From: Pseudorhodobacter antarcticus
GTDB taxonomy: Bacteria; Pseudomonadota; Alphaproteobacteria; Rhodobacterales; Rhodobacteraceae
NCBI GenBank assembly: GCA_945862465.1
Contig: CAMAYO010000008.1
Coordinates: 1 to 54,498, forward strand
Direction: 5' to 3'
Length of the DNA: 54,498 nucleotides
The notes under the pieces are model-generated. The model saw only the letters and a list, made by a program, of their open reading frames with translations. It did not search any database and had not been told where the DNA came from. The position numbers and the translations under genes were made by a program. Of the stretch, positions 16,100 through 24,551 are shown in pieces (within the stretch, counting starts at the first letter, position 1; the number at the start of each line of letters is the position of its first letter).

Positions 16100-17032
16100 G
16101 TGGTGCAACTGCCGCGCGGGGCCACGCCGCTTGACTACGCCTATGCCATCCACACCCGCATCGGCAATTCCTGCGTTTCCGCCAAGATTGACGGCATCCG
16201 CGTGCCGCTGTGGACCCGTTTGAAAAACGGCCAATCGGTCGAGATCATCACCGCCGAAGGCCAACGCCCACAATCCTCGTGGATCGACATTGTCAGCACG
16301 GGCCGCGCCAAGGCCGCCATCCGCCGATCTTTGCGCGAAGAGGATCGCGGCCGCTTTGTGAAACTGGGCCAAGAACTGGCCCGCGCCGCCTTTGACCATG
16401 TTGGACGCAAAGCCACCGATAAGGCCCTGCGCACCGCTGCCAAAATGCTGGGGCTTGGCGATGAAACCGAACTTCTGGCGCGCCTAGGATCGGCCGAACT
16501 GACAGCGCGCAAAGTGCTGGAAACGCTTTATCCCGAACTCTCCACCTCGCAAAAAGACGAAGTTGACACCCAGCGCCCCGTCATTGGCCTTGGGGCGGAT
16601 CAAACCTTTAAACGCGCGCAATGCTGCCAACCCGTTCCGGGCGAACGTATTGTCGGCATCACTTATCCCGGTCGCGGTGTGATCGTGCATGCCATCGACT
16701 GCCGCGCTTTGGAAGAATTGGAAGAGCAGCCGGCCCGCTGGGTTGATCTGCATTGGCAACCGGGCCGCCATGCGCCAGCCTATTCGGTGACGCTGGATGT
16801 GGCCATTTCAAACGATGCGGGGGTGCTGGGGCGCATTTGCACCGTGATCGGTGAGCAAAAGGCCAATATCTCGGACTTGAAATTCATCGAACGCAAACCA
16901 GATTTCTATAGACTTCTGATTGATGTAGACTTGCGCGATGTCGAACATTTTCACATGGTCATGACAGCCCTAGAAGCAGAAACTGACGTGGCGCAGGTTG
17001 GGCGGGTCCGTAATGTGACCCGCAAGCCTTAA
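16100..17032 (+). CDS. (p)ppGpp synthetase/hydrolase Rel/SpoT, regulatory half (TGS, zinc-finger, ACT), split off by the stop
   Basis: This is the same frame as the catalytic half and holds the regulatory part of the enzyme. It starts inside the TGS domain, with VVQLPRGATPLDYAYAIHT, continues through the helical region and the conserved-cysteine domain (AQCCQPVPGERIVGI and the later HAIDC), and ends with an ACT domain (SVTLDVAISNDAGVLGRI). There are no further stops or shifts up to the stop at 17032. In-frame GTG codons at 16100 and 16103 lie just after AAGGGCGA at 16091-16098, so reinitiation 36-39 bases after the TAG is possible. Otherwise this half is untranslated pseudogene sequence. In the intact family these domains sense the ribosome and acylated carrier protein. 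Confidence 0.7.
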   Translation: MVQLPRGATPLDYAYAIHTRIGNSCVSAKIDGIRVPLWTRLKNGQSVEIITAEGQRPQSSWIDIVSTGRAKAAIRRSLREEDRGRFVKLGQELARAAFDHVGRKATDKALRTAAKMLGLGDETELLARLGSAELTARKVLETLYPELSTSQKDEVDTQRPVIGLGADQTFKRAQCCQPVPGERIVGITYPGRGVIVHAIDCRALEELEEQPARWVDLHWQPGRHAPAYSVTLDVAISNDAGVLGRICTVIGEQKANISDLKFIERKPDFYRLLIDVDLRDVEHFHMVMTALEAETDVAQVGRVRNVTRKP

Positions 17033-17054
17033 GCAAGAATGGCAAGGGATTTTC

Positions 17055-17672
17055 GTGTTTAAGCGCCGCACACCAATGACTTGGGCCAAATGGGCGCTCC
17101 ATCAGATTTACCCCAAGGGTGGGTTGCGGCGCGCATGGTCCTATCTTTGGCACAGGCTGCGCCGCCTGCCTGACCCGCCCCACAGGATCGCCCGCGGGGT
17201 GTTTGTGGGCACGTTTGCCAACTTCCCTCCGATCTTTGGCATTCAGATGCCTGTTGCGGCCCTGTTGGCTTGGGCTGTCCGTGGCAATGTGTGGGCGGCT
17301 TTATTGGGCACGTTTTTGTCGAACCCCATTACAACGCCGCTCATTGCGCTGGTGTCGTTGAACCTTGGGCACTGGATGCTGGGCACGCCCGAACAAATCA
17401 GCCTGAACGGGGTTTTCGCGGCTTTTGCGGCGGCGGGCCAAGATCTGTGGCACAATATGGGGGCGGCCTTTACATCCCAAAGGGCGCATTGGGATGGGTT
17501 GATCCTGTTTTGGCACAGGATCTATTTCCCCTATCTCATAGGCTCCATCCTGCCCGGTTTGGCCACTTCAGCGCTGTTTGCGTGGGTCACTGTGCCCATC
17601 GTTTCCGCAGCCCAAGCCCTGCGCCGCAAACGCTTGCACAACCGCATTCTCGCCCGCAAAACGCGTCCTTGA
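17055..17672 (+). CDS. DUF2062 domain membrane protein
   Basis: A 205-residue protein of the DUF2062 family. It has the basic N-terminal region, the typical segment PHRIARGVFVGTFANFPPIFGIQMPVAALLAW and a second hydrophobic region with FLSNPITTPLIALVSLNLG, then two more membrane segments and a very basic C-terminus. The function is unknown. The GTG start at 17055 follows an AAGGGAT ribosome-binding-like sequence. The gene lies 22 bases after rel, an order conserved in related bacteria, so it is probably co-transcribed with it. Confidence 0.88.
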   Translation: MFKRRTPMTWAKWALHQIYPKGGLRRAWSYLWHRLRRLPDPPHRIARGVFVGTFANFPPIFGIQMPVAALLAWAVRGNVWAALLGTFLSNPITTPLIALVSLNLGHWMLGTPEQISLNGVFAAFAAAGQDLWHNMGAAFTSQRAHWDGLILFWHRIYFPYLIGSILPGLATSALFAWVTVPIVSAAQALRRKRLHNRILARKTRP

Positions 17673-17690
17673 TCCCTTTCCCCCGCGCCC

Positions 17691-17750
17691 AAATATACCC
17701 CGGGGCTCTGGGGGTGGGACACCCACACCGAGTGCACCCCCAGCCCCTCT
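17691..17750. repeat. GC-rich intergenic inverted-repeat element, copy 1
   Basis: The element starts with AAATATACCCCGGGG and contains an outer stem, GGGGCTCTGGGGGTG (17702-17716) with CACCCCCAGCCCC (17735-17747), with two bulged bases. An alternative inner hairpin is GTGGG/CCCAC (17714-17726). A related element with the same opening, AAATATCCCGGGG, lies at 24511-24542. Both are in intergenic space after a plus-strand gene, which suggests a mobile or terminator-like repeat family. Confidence 0.6.
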
Positions 17751-17804
17751 TTCCAGAACCCGTCAACCGGTCTAAGTAAAGGCCATGCAATTGGGGTGAG
17801 AGCC

Positions 17805-18560
17805 ATGAAATACCTTGGAAAGTTACGCCTTGGCGTGAACATTGACCATGTGGCCACCGTGCGCAACGCGCGTGGCTCGGCTTGGCCCGATCCCTTGCGC
17901 GCCGCCCTTTTGGCTGAAGCGGCCGGTGCGGATGGCATCACCGCCCACCTGCGTGAAGACCGCCGCCATATCCGCGACAGCGACATCGCCGCACTGAAAG
18001 CGGGCCTTGGCATCCCGTTGAATTTCGAATGCGCCGCTACGGATGAGATGCAGGCGATAGCACTTGCCACCCGACCCCACGCCGTCTGCCTTGTGCCCGA
18101 AAAGCGCACCGAGCGCACCACCGAAGGCGGGCTTGATGTGGCAGGCGATGAAAACCGTCTGGCCCATTTCATAGCCCCGCTCAAAGCCGCGGGCGCGCGG
18201 GTGTCGATGTTCATCGGGCACGATCCGCGCCAGATCGAAGCCTCGGCCCGCATCGGCGCGGCGGTGGTTGAACTGCACACAGGCCACTATTCTGACCTGC
18301 ACGCCGAAGGCCGCTTGGCCGAGGCTGAAGCCGAATTGCACGCTTTGCAACGGGGTGCTGCCCTTGCCCATGCCTTGGGCCTAGAGGTCCATGCTGGTCA
18401 TGGCCTGACCTACGACAATGTCGGCCCCATCGCCGCCATCCCCGAAGTGGTGGAGTTGAATATTGGTCACTTCCTGATCGGCGAGGCGATTTTCTTGGGG
18501 CTGGAAGATGCCTTAGCCGAAATGCGCCACCGCATGGATTTGGCACGGAGCCACCCCTGA
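17805..18560 (+). CDS. pdxJ: Pyridoxine 5'-phosphate synthase
   Basis: A 251-residue TIM-barrel enzyme that condenses 1-deoxyxylulose 5-phosphate with 3-amino-2-oxopropyl phosphate to make pyridoxine 5'-phosphate. Conserved blocks are [68 protein letters not shown] and [17 protein letters not shown]. The ATG at 17805 is preferred over a GTG nine bases upstream because GGTGAGA is correctly spaced. It is followed after 115 bases by acpS. Confidence 0.97.
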   Translation: MKYLGKLRLGVNIDHVATVRNARGSAWPDPLRAALLAEAAGADGITAHLREDRRHIRDSDIAALKAGLGIPLNFECAATDEMQAIALATRPHAVCLVPEKRTERTTEGGLDVAGDENRLAHFIAPLKAAGARVSMFIGHDPRQIEASARIGAAVVELHTGHYSDLHAEGRLAEAEAELHALQRGAALAHALGLEVHAGHGLTYDNVGPIAAIPEVVELNIGHFLIGEAIFLGLEDALAEMRHRMDLARSHP

Positions 18561-18575
18561 TCTTCAGCGCAAATC

Positions 18576-18594
18576 GATTTTTCTGCGAAAAATC
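18576..18594. repeat. Perfect 8-3-8 inverted repeat between pdxJ and acpS
   Basis: GATTTTTC and GAAAAATC flank TGC in the 115-base gap downstream of pdxJ. The symmetric, AT-rich sequence stands out from the GC-rich surroundings. It lacks the T-tail of a usual terminator, so it may be a protein-binding site, a weak terminator or a dispersed repeat. Confidence 0.4.
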
Positions 18595-18675
18595 ACAGTC
18601 CCGCAGCCGCGCTCGACACAAAAGCGCCCAGCTTGTATCACATCTTTCACGGCGACAGGCACAGGCGGCTAAGAT

Positions 18676-19137
18676 ATGATCCTCGGCATCGGAAGCGACC
18701 TTGCCAATATTGATCGGATCGAAGGCACGATTGCCCGCTTTGGTCCGCGCTTTTTGAACCGTGTGTTCACTCCGCTGGAACAGGCCAAAGCCTCTAGCCG
18801 TCCGCGCAATATCGCGGCCACCTATGCCAAACGCTGGGCTGCAAAAGAGGCCTGTTCCAAGGCTTTGGGCACCGGATTGCGCATGGGCATCGCTTGGCGC
18901 GACATGGCCGTGTCTAACCTGTGGACAGGCCAACCCGTCATGCATTTGACAGGTTGGGCGGCCGAGCGTCTGGCGCAGATGACCCCCCCGGGCCACCGCG
19001 CCGTGGTGCATGTGACCCTGACCGATGATCACCCTTGGGCCCAAGCCTTTGTCGTGATCGAGGCTTTGCCCCTTTCCAATCCTTTTACCCCGCCGCTTCC
19101 CACCTATGTGACCCCGCAAAGCCCGCCTTCGTCTTGA
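18676..19137 (+). CDS. acpS: Holo-[acyl-carrier-protein] synthase
   Basis: A 153-residue enzyme that attaches the 4'-phosphopantetheine arm of coenzyme A to acyl carrier protein. Signature residues are in [15 protein letters not shown] (metal-binding aspartate at residue 8), [12 protein letters not shown] and [18 protein letters not shown] with its catalytic glutamate near residue 58. The C-terminus is some 15-20 residues longer than in many homologues and rich in proline. It stands in the order pdxJ-acpS-lepB-rnc-era, well known in alphaproteobacteria. Confidence 0.96.
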   Translation: MILGIGSDLANIDRIEGTIARFGPRFLNRVFTPLEQAKASSRPRNIAATYAKRWAAKEACSKALGTGLRMGIAWRDMAVSNLWTGQPVMHLTGWAAERLAQMTPPGHRAVVHVTLTDDHPWAQAFVVIEALPLSNPFTPPLPTYVTPQSPPSS

Positions 19138-19191
19138 CTCTTAGGGTTCGCCCGCGCATCTAGCGCCAAACCTTTCAGGAAAGCGTATCCC

Positions 19192-19992
19192 ATGGCCAAG
19201 AAGCAGCAGGCAGACGGCGGTATCGTCGAAACCATCAAGACCGTGGTCTATGCCCTGCTGATCGCCGGTGCGTTTCGCACGCTGCTGTTTCAGCCCTTCT
19301 GGATCCCGTCAGAATCCATGAAAGACACGCTTCTGATTGGCGACTTTGTCTTCGTCAATAAGATGGCTTACGGCTATTCGCGCTATTCCTGCCCCTTTGC
19401 GGCCTGCCCGATCCCCGGCCGCATCAACGTGCCCTTCCTGTCGGGTGATCCGCAGCAAGGCGACGTGGTTGTGTTCCGTCATCCTGTCAACGGCGAGGAT
19501 TACATCAAACGTTTGATCGGTCTGCCCGGCGACAAGGTTCAGGTCAAAAACGGGTTGGTCTACATCAACGGCACCGAACTGCCGCAAGTTGACGCCGGCA
19601 TTTTTACCGAGATTTACGAAGCTCAAGGGTCTATGGGCAATTCGCCGCGCTGTTCTAACGCACCGGTGGGCAATGGCGGCACCTGCGAAAAGATCCGCAG
19701 TGTTGAAACCCTGCCCAATGGCGTCAAGCACAATGTCTTGAATATCGACACCAACGGTTATGCCGACAACACTCATGTCTTCACCGTGCCCGAAGGCAGT
19801 TACTTCTTCATGGGTGACAACCGCGACAATTCGATGGACAGCCGCTTTGCCCAGACGGTCGGCGGCGTGGGCATGGTTCCGGCCGAATATCTTGTGGGTC
19901 GGGCGGATCGGATCATGTTCTCTTCTGCGGGATCGTCGCTGTTCCAATTCTGGACTTGGCGCTCGGATCGCTTCTTTAAGGCGGTTGAGTGA
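19192..19992 (+). CDS. lepB: Signal peptidase I
   Basis: A 266-residue inner-membrane serine protease that removes signal peptides from exported proteins. One N-terminal membrane segment (residues about 12-30) precedes the catalytic serine in [18 protein letters not shown] (Ser about residue 41) and the catalytic lysine in [14 protein letters not shown] (about 104). The conserved C-terminal box is [14 protein letters not shown]. An internal loop with two cysteine pairs (YSCPFAACP and later [16 protein letters not shown]) is present, as in related species. The stop overlaps the rnc start by four bases. Confidence 0.97.
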   Translation: MAKKQQADGGIVETIKTVVYALLIAGAFRTLLFQPFWIPSESMKDTLLIGDFVFVNKMAYGYSRYSCPFAACPIPGRINVPFLSGDPQQGDVVVFRHPVNGEDYIKRLIGLPGDKVQVKNGLVYINGTELPQVDAGIFTEIYEAQGSMGNSPRCSNAPVGNGGTCEKIRSVETLPNGVKHNVLNIDTNGYADNTHVFTVPEGSYFFMGDNRDNSMDSRFAQTVGGVGMVPAEYLVGRADRIMFSSAGSSLFQFWTWRSDRFFKAVE

Positions 19993-20678
19993 AGCTTTCC
20001 GCCGACATTCAGGCCTTTACGGCCACCATCGGCTACGCTTTCCGCGCGCCTGAGCTTTTGGTGCAGGCGCTGACCCATGCGTCGATGTCGTCCACCACAC
20101 GGGCGGATAACCAGCGGTTGGAGTTTCTTGGCGACCGTGTTTTGGGCCTTGTGATGGCCGAAGCCCTGCTGTCAGCCGATACCGCCGCCGCCGAAGGCCA
20201 ACTTGCGCCACGCTTTAACGCCCTTGTGCGCAAGGAAACCTGCGCCGATGTCGCCCGCGCTTACGGTTTGGGCGAGGTGTTGAAACTCGGCCGGTCCGAG
20301 ATGATCTCGGGTGGGCGGCGCAAAGAGGCGCTGTTGGGCGATGCCTTGGAAGCGGTGATTGCCGCTGTCTATCTTGACGGCGGTTTTGACGCCGCGCGCG
20401 ATTTGATCTTGCGCCTTTGGGGCGAGCGCATCAGTGCCGTCGATGCCGATGCGCGCGATGCCAAGACCAGCTTGCAAGAATGGGCCCAAGGGCGCGGCAT
20501 GGCCCCGCCCGCCTATATCGAAGACGCCCGCGAAGGGCCCGATCATCAGCCTGTCTTTACCGTCCGCGTGACGCTGGACGATGGCGCAACCGAAACCGCC
20601 CGCGCCGGATCAAAGCGGCAGGCCGAACAACTGGCAGCGCGCACGCTTTTGGCGCGGATCACAAAGGGACAGGCATGA
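19989..20678 (+). CDS. rnc: Ribonuclease III
   Basis: A 229-residue double-strand-specific endoribonuclease for rRNA and mRNA processing. The signature [18 protein letters not shown] (residues about 39-56) and the downstream [16 protein letters not shown] carry the metal-binding acidic residues. The C-terminal double-stranded-RNA-binding domain follows from about residue 158 ([12 protein letters not shown] to [14 protein letters not shown]). The start is a GTG overlapping the lepB stop, and the stop overlaps the era start, showing translational coupling of lepB-rnc-era. Confidence 0.97.
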   Translation: MKLSADIQAFTATIGYAFRAPELLVQALTHASMSSTTRADNQRLEFLGDRVLGLVMAEALLSADTAAAEGQLAPRFNALVRKETCADVARAYGLGEVLKLGRSEMISGGRRKEALLGDALEAVIAAVYLDGGFDAARDLILRLWGERISAVDADARDAKTSLQEWAQGRGMAPPAYIEDAREGPDHQPVFTVRVTLDDGATETARAGSKRQAEQLAARTLLARITKGQA

Positions 20679-21622
20679 CGCAGGATGCAACCACGGGCAC
20701 TGAAGGCCCGCACCGCGCGGGCTTTGTCGCCCTGATCGGCGAGCCGAATGCCGGCAAGTCGACCCTGATCAACAAGATGGTCGGGGCCAAGGTGTCTATC
20801 GTCACCCACAAGGTGCAAACCACCCGCACCCGTATTCGCGGCATCGCGATGCAGGGTTCGTCGCAGATCGTGTTCGTTGACACGCCCGGCATCTTCCGCC
20901 CGCGCCGCAGGCTTGACCGTTCCATGGTCGCCGCCGCTTGGGGGGGTGCTGCCGATGCCGATGTCATCGTTTTGCTGATCGAAGCCAACCGTGGCCTGAC
21001 CGAAGGGGCCAAGGCCATCATCGCGGGCCTGCGCGACCGCTTTCCTTCGGGCGGGCAGGTGGCGCTGGCCATCAACAAGATCGACAAGGTCAAGGCCGAA
21101 GCCCTGCTGTCTTTGGCGGAAGAGGCGAACATCGCCTTTCCCTTCACCAACACCTTCATGATTAGCGCCGAACGGGGCCACGGGGTGGATCGTTTGAAAT
21201 CATGGCTGGCCGAGATCGTTCCCCAAGGCCATTGGTTCTACCCCGAAGACCAGTTGGCCGACCTGCCCATGCGTATGATCGCGGCCGAGATGACCCGCGA
21301 AAAGCTGACCCTGCGCTTGCACGAAGAACTGCCCTATCAGTTAACCGTCGAAACCGAAAACTGGGAGGATCAGCCCGATGGTTCTGCCAAGATCAACCAG
21401 ATCATCTATGTCGCCCGCGACGGCCACAAGGGCATTGTTCTGGGCAATAAGGGCGAGACGATCAAATCAATCGGCACGGCGGCACGCGCCGAAATCTCGG
21501 CCTTTCTGGAACGCACAGTGCATTTGTTCCTTGAGGTTAAGGTCCGCCCGAACTGGCTGGAAGAACCCGAACGCTACACCGAGATGGGCCTTGATTTTAA
21601 AGATGGCAACCTGCCGAAATAG
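20675..21622 (+). CDS. era: GTPase Era
   Basis: A 315-residue GTPase that binds 16S rRNA and helps assemble the small ribosomal subunit. G motifs are [16 protein letters not shown] (G1), TTRTRIRG (G2), [14 protein letters not shown] (G3) and NKIDKV (G4). The C-terminal KH domain includes [25 protein letters not shown]. The ATG at 20675 overlaps the rnc stop by four bases. A longer frame that opens at 20417 overlaps rnc widely and is not used. The DUF1491 gene follows after eight bases. Confidence 0.97.
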   Translation: MTQDATTGTEGPHRAGFVALIGEPNAGKSTLINKMVGAKVSIVTHKVQTTRTRIRGIAMQGSSQIVFVDTPGIFRPRRRLDRSMVAAAWGGAADADVIVLLIEANRGLTEGAKAIIAGLRDRFPSGGQVALAINKIDKVKAEALLSLAEEANIAFPFTNTFMISAERGHGVDRLKSWLAEIVPQGHWFYPEDQLADLPMRMIAAEMTREKLTLRLHEELPYQLTVETENWEDQPDGSAKINQIIYVARDGHKGIVLGNKGETIKSIGTAARAEISAFLERTVHLFLEVKVRPNWLEEPERYTEMGLDFKDGNLPK

Positions 21623-21630
21623 GGGCTGAT

Positions 21631-21966
21631 ATGTCCGCACGCCTTGCCAGTGGCCTTTGGGTATCCGCCTATCTGACCCGCCTGCGCTTGGCTGAAATTG
21701 CGGTCTATGTCACGCAGAAGGGCGATGCGACGGCGGGGGCGGTTGTGGTGAAAGTCGCCACCCTAGACGGCCAAGCCCGCGCCTTTCAGCGCAGCTTTGA
21801 TATGGCGGCGAATGCGCGCATTTGGGTTCCCCTGACCGAAGGGGCCGAGGTTGATGTTGATGCGCTTTTGGCGCGGCAAAAGGCCCGCGACCGCGACCTG
21901 TGGGTGATCGAACTGGAAGACCGACAGGGGCGCACGCTATTGGATGAAGACGGGCTTTCAACCTAA
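21631..21966 (+). CDS. DUF1491 family protein
   Basis: A 111-residue soluble protein of the DUF1491 family. Typical features are the opening LASGLWVSAYLTRLRLAEI, KGDATAGAVVVKV and the C-terminal RDLWVIELEDRQGRTLLDE. The family is restricted largely to alphaproteobacteria and often neighbours era, as here, eight bases downstream. Its function is not known; the genomic link with era and recO suggests a housekeeping role, which is inference. Confidence 0.85.
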   Translation: MSARLASGLWVSAYLTRLRLAEIAVYVTQKGDATAGAVVVKVATLDGQARAFQRSFDMAANARIWVPLTEGAEVDVDALLARQKARDRDLWVIELEDRQGRTLLDEDGLST

Positions 21967-21980
21967 CCTTGTCGCAAAGA

Positions 21981-22421
21981 TCAGGCCAGCGCGCCCCGCA
22001 GCAGCGCATAAAGCCCATAGATCGCAGGCCATGCGATCAGTTGGGGTAGGTCGCGACCTTTCACCGTCTTATCCGCAAACCGCCACCACCACAGTCCCAC
22101 AGCCAAGGGCACGCCCAGATGCAGGGCGTAATCCGCCCAGCCAGACGCTATCGCTGCGGAAGCCCAAAACCGCACGACATAAGCCGCCGCCACAAGGACC
22201 ACAGCGCCCAGCATCGCGGCAGCAACGGCCCCGCTCATCCGCCAGCCCTTCGCCACAGCAAACATCATCCCTGCCACGCCAAGAGTGGTCAGAACGGTAT
22301 AAAACCCTGCCATCGCCCACAGCCTGTCGGCCAAGGGCGCATAGGGCAAGGCGTCAAACTGCCCACGCAAAGCGGCCAGTGAAAAAGTTCCGATCAACAG
22401 GGCAACAAAACGCGACATCAT
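21981..22421 (-). CDS. Pr6Pr-type membrane protein
   Basis: A 146-residue membrane protein with five to six hydrophobic segments. It resembles the Pr6Pr/FAR-17a-like family: FYTVLTTLGVAGMM, the central AYVVRFWAS, HLGVPLAVGLWWW and the terminal WPAIYGLYALLRGAL. The function is unknown. The ATG is at 22421 or 22418. It lies on the opposite strand between the DUF1491 gene and recO, so it breaks the usual co-directional era-recO run; recO must therefore have its own promoter in 22422-22499. Confidence 0.75.
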   Translation of the reverse strand: MMSRFVALLIGTFSLAALRGQFDALPYAPLADRLWAMAGFYTVLTTLGVAGMMFAVAKGWRMSGAVAAAMLGAVVLVAAAYVVRFWASAAIASGWADYALHLGVPLAVGLWWWRFADKTVKGRDLPQLIAWPAIYGLYALLRGALA

Positions 22422-22499
22422 TGCGCAACCCTGCCAGATTGCAAAGCCACCGCAAGCCCCGTCTTGCCCCGCCCCGTCACCCGCGCGATACTCCCCCCC

Positions 22500-23231
22500 A
22501 TGGAATGGCGAGACGAAGGGGCCCTTTTGTCCGTGCGCCCGCACGGCGAAAGTGCTGCGATCATCGAGGTTTTGACAGCGGCGCATGGCCGCCACCTTGG
22601 CGTGGTGCGAGGCGGCGGCTCTAGGCGCATGGCTGGCGTGCTGCAACCGGGGGCGCAGTTGGCGGTGCAGTGGCACGCGCGGTTGGATGACCAGTTGGGC
22701 AACTTTCGCGCCGAACCCCTGCACGCCCGCGCCGCCCTGATGGGCAACCGTGGTGCTTTGTCGGCTCTGAACGCCATCTGCGCCCTGCTGCATCTGGCCC
22801 TGCCCGAACGCGATCCGCATCCTGCCTTGTATTCCCAAACAGTCGCCCTGCTGGACCTGTTGGAAGCTGGCCGGCCTTGGGCTGTGCCCTATCTTCTGTT
22901 CGAGCTGCGTCTGTTGGATGAAATGGGCTATGGCCTTGATCTCACGTCTTGCGCGCTGACGGGGGCGACCCAAGACCTTGCCTATATCTCACCCCGCACC
23001 GGCCGCGCTGTGGCGCGTGGGGCGGCGGGCGATTGGGCCCCGCGCCTTTTGCCCTTGCCCCGCGTGCTGACGCTGCACGACGGCCCCGCAGCCGAGGTTG
23101 CGCAGGGCCTAGCCGTCACAGGGCATTTCCTAACGCGCGCCCTAACCCGCCCCAACACGGCATCCCCCTTGCCTGAAGCGCGCGGTCGCCTGATAGATCA
23201 CCTTTCGCAGACCAAAACCGTCGCAGACTGA
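22500..23231 (+). CDS. recO: DNA repair protein RecO
   Basis: A 243-residue protein of the RecFOR pathway that helps load RecA onto single-stranded DNA. The N-terminal OB-fold starts MEWRDEGALLSVRPHGESAAIIEVLTAAHGRH. A helical domain follows, with LLFELRLLDEMGYGLDLTSCALTG, near the usual zinc-site region, and SPRTGRAV. The four cysteines of a full zinc site are not all present, which is common in the family. The ATG at 22500 starts the OB-fold directly; an in-frame start at 22464 would add 12 residues. Confidence 0.93.
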   Translation: MEWRDEGALLSVRPHGESAAIIEVLTAAHGRHLGVVRGGGSRRMAGVLQPGAQLAVQWHARLDDQLGNFRAEPLHARAALMGNRGALSALNAICALLHLALPERDPHPALYSQTVALLDLLEAGRPWAVPYLLFELRLLDEMGYGLDLTSCALTGATQDLAYISPRTGRAVARGAAGDWAPRLLPLPRVLTLHDGPAAEVAQGLAVTGHFLTRALTRPNTASPLPEARGRLIDHLSQTKTVAD

Positions 23232-23259
23232 CTCTTGCGGTCGCTTCAAGGCCAGACGG

Positions 23260-24492
23260 GTGCCCCGCTTCATGCGATCCATCCTTATGCCGACAGACCA
23301 AATACCTCTGCCACGCACCCCCGCCATCTGGCATTTTGCTGCCCTCAACGGGCTGGAATCCTGTGTGCGCGGCGCGCTCATCTCGGTGATGCCGCTTGTG
23401 GTGCATGATGCGATGGGCTCGACTGTGGGATCATCCAAGGCCTATTTCATCGTGGGGCTGATCTCGATGGTCTGGGGGCTCATGGTGCCTTGGGCCACAA
23501 GGCTTGTGCCGCGCCGCTGGATGTATACGGGCGGCTGTTCTTTGTACTTTGTCGGCATGGCTTTGGCTTTTGTGGGCACGCCCTTGTCAGTGACCCTGTC
23601 GCTGATGGCCAATGCCATGGCCACGGCCACGACCTTTGTCTGCTTTAATGCCTATGTGCTGGATTATGTTGAACGTGAGCAGTTGGGCCGCAGCCAAAGT
23701 ATGCAGATGTTCTTTTCGGCCGCACCTTGGGCCATTGGGCCAATGCTGGGCGTTTGGCTGCATTCGCTGTGGCGACCCGCGCCATTTTTGATGGCAGGTG
23801 CTTTTGCCATGGCGCTGTTGATTCTGTTCTGGGTGCTGCGGATGGGAAATGGCAAGGCCATCACGCGCGCGCGTGGACCTGCGGTCAATCCCTTGGCCTA
23901 TATGAGCCGCTTCTTTGCCCAACCGCGGCTGATTGCGGGATGGGCCTTTGCTGTGATCCGCTCCACGGGGTGGTGGGTCTATGTGGTCTATCTGCCCTAT
24001 TTCTGCATCGAGCAGGGCTTGGGCAAGAATGTTGGCGGCACGGCGCTGTCGATCTCCAACGCCATCTTGTTTTTGGCCCCCGTTCTGCTCAAATTCGCGC
24101 GCCGCTCTTCGGTGCGCATTTCGGTGCGGCGGGCCTTTGCGGTCTGTGGCGGCCTGTTCGTGCTGGCCTCGCTGGTGGCCCCTTGGCCATGGATGACGGT
24201 CTTTGCCCTGATGACGGCCTCGACCATGCTCGTCACGCTTGATGTCATCGGCGGCTTGCCCTTCCTGATGTCGGTTAAGCCGTCTGAGCGCACCGAGATG
24301 TCGGCCATCTATTCAAGCTTCCGCGATGTGTCTTCGGTTGTTACCCCCGGCATGGCTTGGGCTGTGCTGGCTGTGGCCCCAACGGCTGCCATCTTCACCG
24401 CCTCTGGCGCACTGATGGGGATGGCTTACTTGATCGCGGGCAAACTGCACCCGCGCTTGGGCACCCCGCGCCCATCACGGGGTGGCTCTTAA
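23260..24492 (+). CDS. MFS transporter
   Basis: A 410-residue integral membrane protein with about twelve hydrophobic segments and a central cytoplasmic loop rich in basic residues, typical of the major facilitator superfamily. The substrate cannot be read from the sequence. The first segment contains WHFAALNGLESCVRGALISVMPLV. Start candidates are GTG 23260, ATG 23272 and ATG 23287; the first has the best upstream AAGG sequence. The gene converges on map, with a GC-rich repeat hairpin between them that may stop its transcript. Confidence 0.83.
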   Translation: MPRFMRSILMPTDQIPLPRTPAIWHFAALNGLESCVRGALISVMPLVVHDAMGSTVGSSKAYFIVGLISMVWGLMVPWATRLVPRRWMYTGGCSLYFVGMALAFVGTPLSVTLSLMANAMATATTFVCFNAYVLDYVEREQLGRSQSMQMFFSAAPWAIGPMLGVWLHSLWRPAPFLMAGAFAMALLILFWVLRMGNGKAITRARGPAVNPLAYMSRFFAQPRLIAGWAFAVIRSTGWWVYVVYLPYFCIEQGLGKNVGGTALSISNAILFLAPVLLKFARRSSVRISVRRAFAVCGGLFVLASLVAPWPWMTVFALMTASTMLVTLDVIGGLPFLMSVKPSERTEMSAIYSSFRDVSSVVTPGMAWAVLAVAPTAAIFTASGALMGMAYLIAGKLHPRLGTPRPSRGGS

Positions 24493-24510
24493 CCCTTTCA
24501 TACGTGCACA

Positions 24511-24542
24511 AATATCCCGGGGTCCGGGGCAGCGCCCCGGGG
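24511..24542. repeat. GC-rich intergenic inverted-repeat element, copy 2
   Basis: AAATATCCCGGGG (24510-24522) leads into a hairpin, CCGGGGC (24524-24530) with GCCCCGG (24534-24540), closed by three bases. The opening matches copy 1 at 17691 (AAATATACCCCGGGG). It lies in the 59-base space between the convergent MFS and map genes and probably also ends transcription there. I recall similar words as common between genes of Rhodobacterales, but I cannot count them here. Confidence 0.6.
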
Positions 24543-24551
24543 CCACAGGCA

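Noticed and set aside
18211-19119. Long minus-strand frame of about 300 residues opposite pdxJ and acpS
   Set aside because: It lies antisense to two well-supported genes and its translation is rich in Arg, Gly and His without any domain, as expected from GC-rich codon bias.
20417-20674. Extension of era upstream into rnc
   Set aside because: The extra sequence overlaps the RNase III double-stranded-RNA-binding domain in another frame; the ATG at 20675 starts the conserved Era protein.
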